This document shows, one piece after another, positions 5,531 to 8,984 of a DNA stretch of 8,984 nt. The position numbers and the translations under genes are program-made. The DNA lies in the NCBI GenBank assembly GCA_030586765.1, contig JAUQZZ010000079.1, forward strand, positions 1-8,984, written 5' to 3'. Positions within the stretch are counted from its first letter, which is position 1; each line of letters begins with the position of its first letter. The notes beneath the pieces are model-generated. The model was not told where the DNA came from. It searched no databases and saw only the letters and a program-made list of their open reading frames with translations. This DNA is from Candidatus Brocadiales bacterium (lineage in GTDB: Bacteria > Planctomycetota > Brocadiia > Brocadiales > Bathyanammoxibiaceae).

Positions 5531-5550
5531 AGGAACAAGGGTGTTCCTAC
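5531..5550 (-). repeat. Single GTAG hairpin
   Basis: On the minus strand GTAG (5547-5550) is followed directly by gaaca-ccct-tgttc, and the stem extends to aggaaca/tgttcct (7 bp) if part of the GTAG is included. The design matches the paired GTAG elements but no inverted partner is visible nearby. It lies about 75-95 bases upstream of the HD-GYP start. Confidence 0.5.
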
Positions 5551-5605
5551 TATGGTGGGTCTTTAAGTCTTTGATTTCCTCCTTCTTTGATAGGCCTACT
5601 TCTTC

Positions 5606-5645
5606 TTGATGGGAGGGGCAAGAGGGAGGGTGATATTCAACCTCC
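5606..5645. repeat. Decayed copy of the C-rich palindrome
   Basis: cttgatgggagggg (5605-5618) and gagggagggtg (5622-5632) match the middle and tail of the unit at 1437-1472, and ttcaacctcc follows. The C-rich left arm has become tcttcttgat, so the stem is lost. It marks an old insertion of the same family. Confidence 0.5.
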
Positions 5646-5946
5646 TTGCAAAGGGTTCGCAGTGAGGAATGGGTGGCTCTTGCCACACGATAGAAATAAA
5701 GGCCGTTCGTTCCCTCGCCATTCTTCCATTGGTAGAGATAGTAAGGTCTTATACCTAAGAGGCTTTGGCCGTTGGTCATGAATTTTTAAAAATGATTGCT
5801 TGGGCGAATAAATATTATAGCTTTGAAGAGATATCTTATCAAGACCTTTGGTAGGGGGAGTTCTAAAAAGAAACCATTGGAGATTGCTTTCACCCTTGCT
5901 CCCGACCCCCTGAGCATAGCCGCTATTGCGTAGCCCTAGCGAAGGA

Positions 5947-6020
5947 TGGCTGGGGAGCTAGGATTCGAACCTAGACAGGCAGATCCAGAGTCTGCAGTGC
6001 TACCGTTACACTACTCCCCA
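5947..6020 (-). tRNA. tRNA-Gln (anticodon CUG), CCA encoded
   Basis: 74 bases folding as a complete cloverleaf: acceptor TGGGGAG/CTCCCCA, D arm GTG..CAC, anticodon stem GCAGA/TCTGC with loop CTCTGGA (anticodon CTG, reading CAG), a 4-base variable region, and T arm CTAGG-TTCGAAT-CCTAG. The discriminator is G and the 3' CCA is in the DNA (5947-5949). The T1-A72 pair is typical of bacterial tRNA-Gln. It lies downstream of the phosphatase gene on the same strand but has its own promoter. A second tRNA-Gln (UUG) would be expected elsewhere. Confidence 0.96.
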
Positions 6021-6031
6021 ACCCAAAATCA

Positions 6032-6060
6032 TTCCTAGCAGAAAGCCCCTGCCCAGTCAA
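6032..6060 (-). promoter_or_regulatory. Predicted promoter of tRNA-Gln
   Basis: The -35 TTGACT (6055-6060, 5 of 6 consensus) and the -10 TAGGAA (6032-6037, 3 of 6) are 17 bases apart. The -10 ends 11 bases before the mature tRNA 5' end, giving a leader of about four bases. It lies in the gap between the phosphatase stop and the tRNA, which supports independent transcription. Confidence 0.5.
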
Positions 6061-6085
6061 GCCTTTTGAGGTATTGAAGGGAGGT

Positions 6086-7228
6086 TCAAGGTCTTGGCGT
6101 CTCCTCGTAAAGTGCCATGGCATCCCACATCAACTCAAAGACCTCTGTATTGTCCATTTTTCCCTTTACCCGCTCTGAGCCTGGGCCCTGGGCCCAGATG
6201 GGGACGTCCACCGCTGTGTGTTGAGAGGAGCCCCAATACACCTGTACTATCTCACCCTTTTTAGGCAGGTGGCGTTCAGGGCCGATGATAGAGAGCCCGC
6301 CTGTCTCATGGTCTGAGGTGACTATTACCAGGGTTTCAAGGGTGCGTCCCTCCCCGGCCTTTAGCCACTCTAATACAGCGCCTACGGCCTCATCGAAATC
6401 CATCATCTCGAAGATTAACTTCCTAATATCGTTATCGTGCCCTGCGTGGTCTATCCGTCCCCCTTCTATCATGAGGAAGAAGCCCTCAGGGTCCCTATCA
6501 AGGAGCTCTAGTGCCTTCAGGGACATCTCCTTTAAGGAAGGCTCCTCAAGGCCCCTCTCCCCCACAAAGCCCAGGTGGCCGGGAGTGAAGGTCCCCAGTA
6601 CCTTCTTCACCCTTGTTAGGTCCAGGTGTTCAAGTTCCCATTTTTTGTTTATTATCGTGTAGCCTTTAGCCCTGGCATCATTAAGGAGTTCATGCGGCCA
6701 GAACCTTGAGCCACCGCCAAAGATGACCTCAGGCCGTGGGCCCTGGAGATAATCCCGTGCGATAGCCTGGGCGCTGTCCCTGGAGGTCTCATGGGCGGCA
6801 AAGGCCGCAGGGGTGGCATGGGTGACTTCAGTAGTGGTCACTAGCCCAGTGGCCTTTCCCATCTCCTTGGCAATCTCCAGGATGCTCTTATAGTTCTCCC
6901 CTGATGTAGACTGCCCTAGCCTCCCCTTTTTGGTCTTATGTCCTGTGGCCAGGGCCGTGCCTGCGGCGGCGGAGTCGGTAATAAACTCTGCGGAGGTGAA
7001 GGTTGTGACATAACCTGAGTGTTCCAGGGTTTCCATGTTCAGTCGGCCCTCAGGGCCCTGGGCAAAGACCCTGGCTGCCACCACGTGGGCCTGTCCCAGG
7101 CCGTCGCCAATAAAGAGAATGATATTTTTTGCCCTGGCCTGGGCATAGATAGAGGAGGAGATTAAAAGAAAGAAAATAAAGAATACAAATCTAAGGGGGA
7201 GCCAAGGGAGATATCTTTTGAGGGTCAA
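6086..7228 (-). CDS. Alkaline phosphatase, PhoA-type, exported
   Basis: Periplasmic phosphomonoesterase that releases phosphate from organic esters (380 aa). Residues 1-29 (MTLKRYLPW then a hydrophobic run, ending SIYA) are a Sec signal peptide. Catalytic motifs are all present: FIGDG with metal ligand D42, TDSAAAGTALATG with nucleophile S86, THATP (136-140), R150 for phosphate binding, MIEGGRIDHAGH with E255, D260 and H264, SDHETGG with D306 and H307, and SQHT with H337. The equivalents of E. coli D153 and K328 are H137 and H261, as in mammalian and several environmental enzymes. The start is TTG at 7226-7228: there is no ATG or GTG that would keep the signal peptide, and AGGGGG lies ten bases upstream inside the end of xerD. 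It starts seven bases after the xerD stop, so translational coupling is likely. No Pho box is visible next to it. Confidence 0.95.
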   Translation of the reverse strand: MTLKRYLPWLPLRFVFFIFFLLISSSIYAQARAKNIILFIGDGLGQAHVVAARVFAQGPEGRLNMETLEHSGYVTTFTSAEFITDSAAAGTALATGHKTKKGRLGQSTSGENYKSILEIAKEMGKATGLVTTTEVTHATPAAFAAHETSRDSAQAIARDYLQGPRPEVIFGGGSRFWPHELLNDARAKGYTIINKKWELEHLDLTRVKKVLGTFTPGHLGFVGERGLEEPSLKEMSLKALELLDRDPEGFFLMIEGGRIDHAGHDNDIRKLIFEMMDFDEAVGAVLEWLKAGEGRTLETLVIVTSDHETGGLSIIGPERHLPKKGEIVQVYWGSSQHTAVDVPIWAQGPGSERVKGKMDNTEVFELMWDAMALYEETPRP

Positions 7229-7235
7229 GAGACGT

Positions 7236-8135
7236 TTACCCCCTGGGGTGGAATTTTTTGTGGATGTGTTTGAGGTGCTGGCGCTCTATATGGGTATAGA
7301 CCTGGGTGGTGGCTATGCTGGCGTGACCCAGCATCTCCTGTACAGAGCGGAGGTCTGCCCCACGTTCCAGTAGATGGGTGGCAAAGGAGTGCCTTAGGCC
7401 GTGTGGTGAGATGACCTTGATGCCTGTCTTTCTTGCATAGTGTTTTACTATGCGCCATATATCCTCCCGCCTCAGGGGTCTGCCCACCCTGCTCAGGAAC
7501 ATGGTATGAGTGCCCTTACGGTTCAGTTTGGGTCTCACCTCTTTTAGATACCTCTGCAAGGCCTCGGCGGCCTTTCCACCCAGGGGCACCAGCCTCTCCT
7601 TATTGCCCTTACCCCTACAGCGCACATAGCCATATTCCAGATTTATGTCTGGTAATTCTATAGTAGCTACTTCAGAGACCCTGGCCCCGGTGGCGTAGAG
7701 CACCTCCAGGAGGGCCTTGTCCCTGATGCCCAGGGGTTTTTCCAGGGAGGGCCCCCCCAGGAGTTTTTCTACATCCCTCCAGTGGAGCACCTCTGGCAGG
7801 CGCTTCCATAGCCTGGGGGCCTCCACGCCTGCCAGGATATCCCTGTCCAGCTTACCCTCCATGACCAGGAACTTGTAGAACTGCTTTACGGCCACCAGGT
7901 TCCTGGAGACGCTGTTTACGCTCAGACCCCTCTCCTTCTCGGAGGACATATAGAGGTTCAGGTGGTCGGTACGAAGGTCCTGTGGTCTTTTGATGCCCCA
8001 CTTTTCCAGGAAGTTAGAGAATTTTCTGAGGTCGTTTCTATAGGCAAGGACGGTGTTTTTAGACAGGCCGCACTCCAGGGCCAGGTAGTCTAGGAAGGCC
8101 CCAATAAGTTCTTCTATTTTTGGTTTACTGTCCAT
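7236..8135 (-). CDS. xerD: Tyrosine recombinase XerD/XerC type
   Basis: Site-specific recombinase that normally resolves chromosome dimers at dif with its Xer partner (299 aa, the usual Xer length). The N-terminal core-binding domain (about 7-95) has FLDYLALECGLSKNT (14-28). The catalytic domain (about 110-290) has the full set R152 (ATGARVSE), K176 (GKGNKER), H245 and R248 (SPHGLRHSFATH), H271 (LGHASIATTQ) and the nucleophile Y280. Spacing between these matches E. coli XerD, and the C-terminal KKFHPRG resembles XerD more than XerC, so the D symbol is probable but not certain. The ATG at 8133-8135 is the only start, since an in-frame TAG lies four codons upstream. AGGAG abuts the ATG with no spacer, and the start lies inside the end of glyS (11-base overlap), so reinitiation after glyS is likely. 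A housekeeping Xer is favoured over a mobile-element integrase because of length and context. Confidence 0.93.
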   Translation of the reverse strand: MDSKPKIEELIGAFLDYLALECGLSKNTVLAYRNDLRKFSNFLEKWGIKRPQDLRTDHLNLYMSSEKERGLSVNSVSRNLVAVKQFYKFLVMEGKLDRDILAGVEAPRLWKRLPEVLHWRDVEKLLGGPSLEKPLGIRDKALLEVLYATGARVSEVATIELPDINLEYGYVRCRGKGNKERLVPLGGKAAEALQRYLKEVRPKLNRKGTHTMFLSRVGRPLRREDIWRIVKHYARKTGIKVISPHGLRHSFATHLLERGADLRSVQEMLGHASIATTQVYTHIERQHLKHIHKKFHPRG

Positions 8136-8984
8136 CTCCTGGGGCTACTGGGGGCACGATTTGGGATAGGTCGGCAATCCTCTTGGAGTAGAGTTCGTTT
8201 ATATTCTTTATCAATAAAAGCCGATTGTTCCTCAGCCTGGTATCCTCCACGTTCACGAAGACCTTATCGAAGAAGGTATGCACAGTCTGGGCGAAGGCGG
8301 TGTAGTACTCCCTGGAGGCCTCCTCATACCTTTCTGCATTGATAAGGGAGAGGATATGGTCTTTGTTCTTCAGATATGTCTCCCAGAGCCTTCGCTCTTC
8401 TATCTCCTGGAGGAGGCCCTCCTCCACCTCTCCCATGGAGGGAGAGTCCTTTCCGATGTTGAAGGTCCTTTCTACTACGGTTACCAGGCCTTGCCACTCT
8501 GGGGTCTTGGAGAACTGGGTGATTACCTCCAGCCTGTGGCAGAAGTCACCGATGTTATCAAAACCGGCACCTAACACGGCGTTTAATATGTCGTAGCGGT
8601 ATCCCCTTTCCAGGAAGGTCTGGTAAAGCCTGTCCCTGAAGAAATCGAGTATCTCCCTGGTAGCGGCACCAGCCCCGGGGAAATTTTCCAGGGCTGCTGT
8701 CACAGCCTCCTGCAAAGATAAAGGGAGTCTCTTGTCGCCGAGGATGCGGACTATCCCCTGGGCCTGCCTCCTCAGGGCGTAGGGGTCCTGGGAGCCAGTG
8801 GGTACCAGTCCTATAGAGAAGCAGGCACAAAGGGAATCAAACTTATCAGCCAGGCTGAGGATAGTCCCCAGCTTTGTATCAGGGGGCCTGTCTCCGGCAT
8901 ATCTAGGGAGGTAGTGCTCCATAATGGCCATAGAGACCTCCTCAGGCTCTCCTTCCTCCTTTGAGTAGTGGTAGCCCATAATAC
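8125..8984 (-). CDS. glyS: Glycyl-tRNA synthetase beta subunit, C-terminal part (partial at window edge)
   Basis: Beta subunit of the alpha2-beta2 glycyl-tRNA synthetase, responsible for tRNA binding. The frame stays open to the right edge (about 286 codons visible of roughly 690). Recognisable segments are GYHYSKEEGEPEEV, HYLPRYAGD, a SLADKFDSL stretch and PTGSQDPYALRR, all typical of the HD-like core of GlyS. The C-terminal region from about RRLWETYLKNKDHI to the end is the DALR-type anticodon-binding helix bundle. The protein ends IVPPVAPGDGQ with TAA at 8125-8127. The visible Met at 8979 is internal, not the start. The alpha subunit (glyQ) would be expected just beyond the right edge. Confidence 0.96.
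   Translation of the reverse strand, partial: IMGYHYSKEEGEPEEVSMAIMEHYLPRYAGDRPPDTKLGTILSLADKFDSLCACFSIGLVPTGSQDPYALRRQAQGIVRILGDKRLPLSLQEAVTAALENFPGAGAATREILDFFRDRLYQTFLERGYRYDILNAVLGAGFDNIGDFCHRLEVITQFSKTPEWQGLVTVVERTFNIGKDSPSMGEVEEGLLQEIEERRLWETYLKNKDHILSLINAERYEEASREYYTAFAQTVHTFFDKVFVNVEDTRLRNNRLLLIKNINELYSKRIADLSQIVPPVAPGDGQ

Larger units (their letters stand above)
5458..5946. other. Gene-poor interval with decayed repeats
   Basis: No credible gene. A 93-codon minus ORF (5498-5779) runs through repeat DNA and has no ribosome binding site or family features. The stretch holds a single GTAG hairpin (5531-5550), a decayed C-rich repeat (5606-5645), a hairpin GTGGC-tctt-GCCAC (5673-5686) and an ATTTTTAAAAAT palindrome around 5782-5793. 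No promoter for the HD-GYP gene stands out. Downstream of the tRNA (5870-5946) I see no T-tracted terminator. Confidence 0.6.

Noticed and set aside
5498..5779. Minus-strand ORF of 93 codons between the HD-GYP gene and the tRNA
   Set aside because: It crosses a GTAG hairpin and a decayed C-rich repeat, has no Shine-Dalgarno, no hydrophobic or domain pattern, and no family resemblance.
5947..8135. tRNA-Gln plus a tyrosine recombinase as a sign of an integrated element
   Set aside because: The recombinase has the size and motifs of a housekeeping Xer, is coupled to glyS, and no repeated 3' tRNA segment (att) is visible elsewhere in the window.

Overview
The window looks like a piece of a Gram-negative bacterial chromosome, probably from an uncultured lineage. 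The two-subunit type of glycyl-tRNA synthetase (glyS), a Sec-type signal peptide on an alkaline phosphatase, an HD-GYP cyclic-di-GMP phosphodiesterase and bacterial -35/-10 promoters all point to Bacteria. Intergenic DNA crowded with GTAG-headed hairpins and C-rich palindromes resembles what is seen in Deltaproteobacteria, Nitrospirota and anammox-type Planctomycetes. I cannot choose among these from sequence alone.

Layout. At 1-974 (minus) is the N-terminal half of the translational GTPase TypA/BipA, cut by the window edge. A 580-base gap follows, with a terminator-like hairpin in the typA leader, a GTAG hairpin pair and a C-rich palindrome block. At 1555-2736 (plus) is an FAD/NAD(P) oxidoreductase of the ferredoxin-reductase/AIF type. 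The 700 bases at 2737-3436 hold no gene but at least three complex hairpin elements. At 3437-3985 (minus) is a PEBP/RKIP-like (YbhB family) protein with a signal peptide and a strong internal ribosome binding site. Divergent from it, at 4206-4601 (plus), is a small exported alpha/beta protein. Convergent with that, at 4639-5457 (minus), is a membrane-anchored HD-GYP protein. A second gene-poor stretch (5458-5946) carries decayed repeats. A tRNA-Gln(CUG) gene with its own promoter follows (5947-6020, minus).

The right third (6086-8984) is a tight minus-strand cluster read in the order glyS (partial), xerD-like tyrosine recombinase, alkaline phosphatase. glyS and xerD overlap by 11 bases and xerD and the phosphatase are 7 bases apart, so they are probably cotranscribed and translationally coupled. 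The functions (translation, chromosome dimer resolution, phosphate scavenging) do not form an evident pathway.

I found no clear new multi-gene system. The most interesting signals are non-coding or translational: a cluster of REP/REPIN-like elements that share a 5' GTAG but have different stems, one interrupted by another palindrome; an apparent dual translation start in the PEBP gene that would give exported and cytoplasmic forms; and a terminator-like hairpin immediately upstream of typA.
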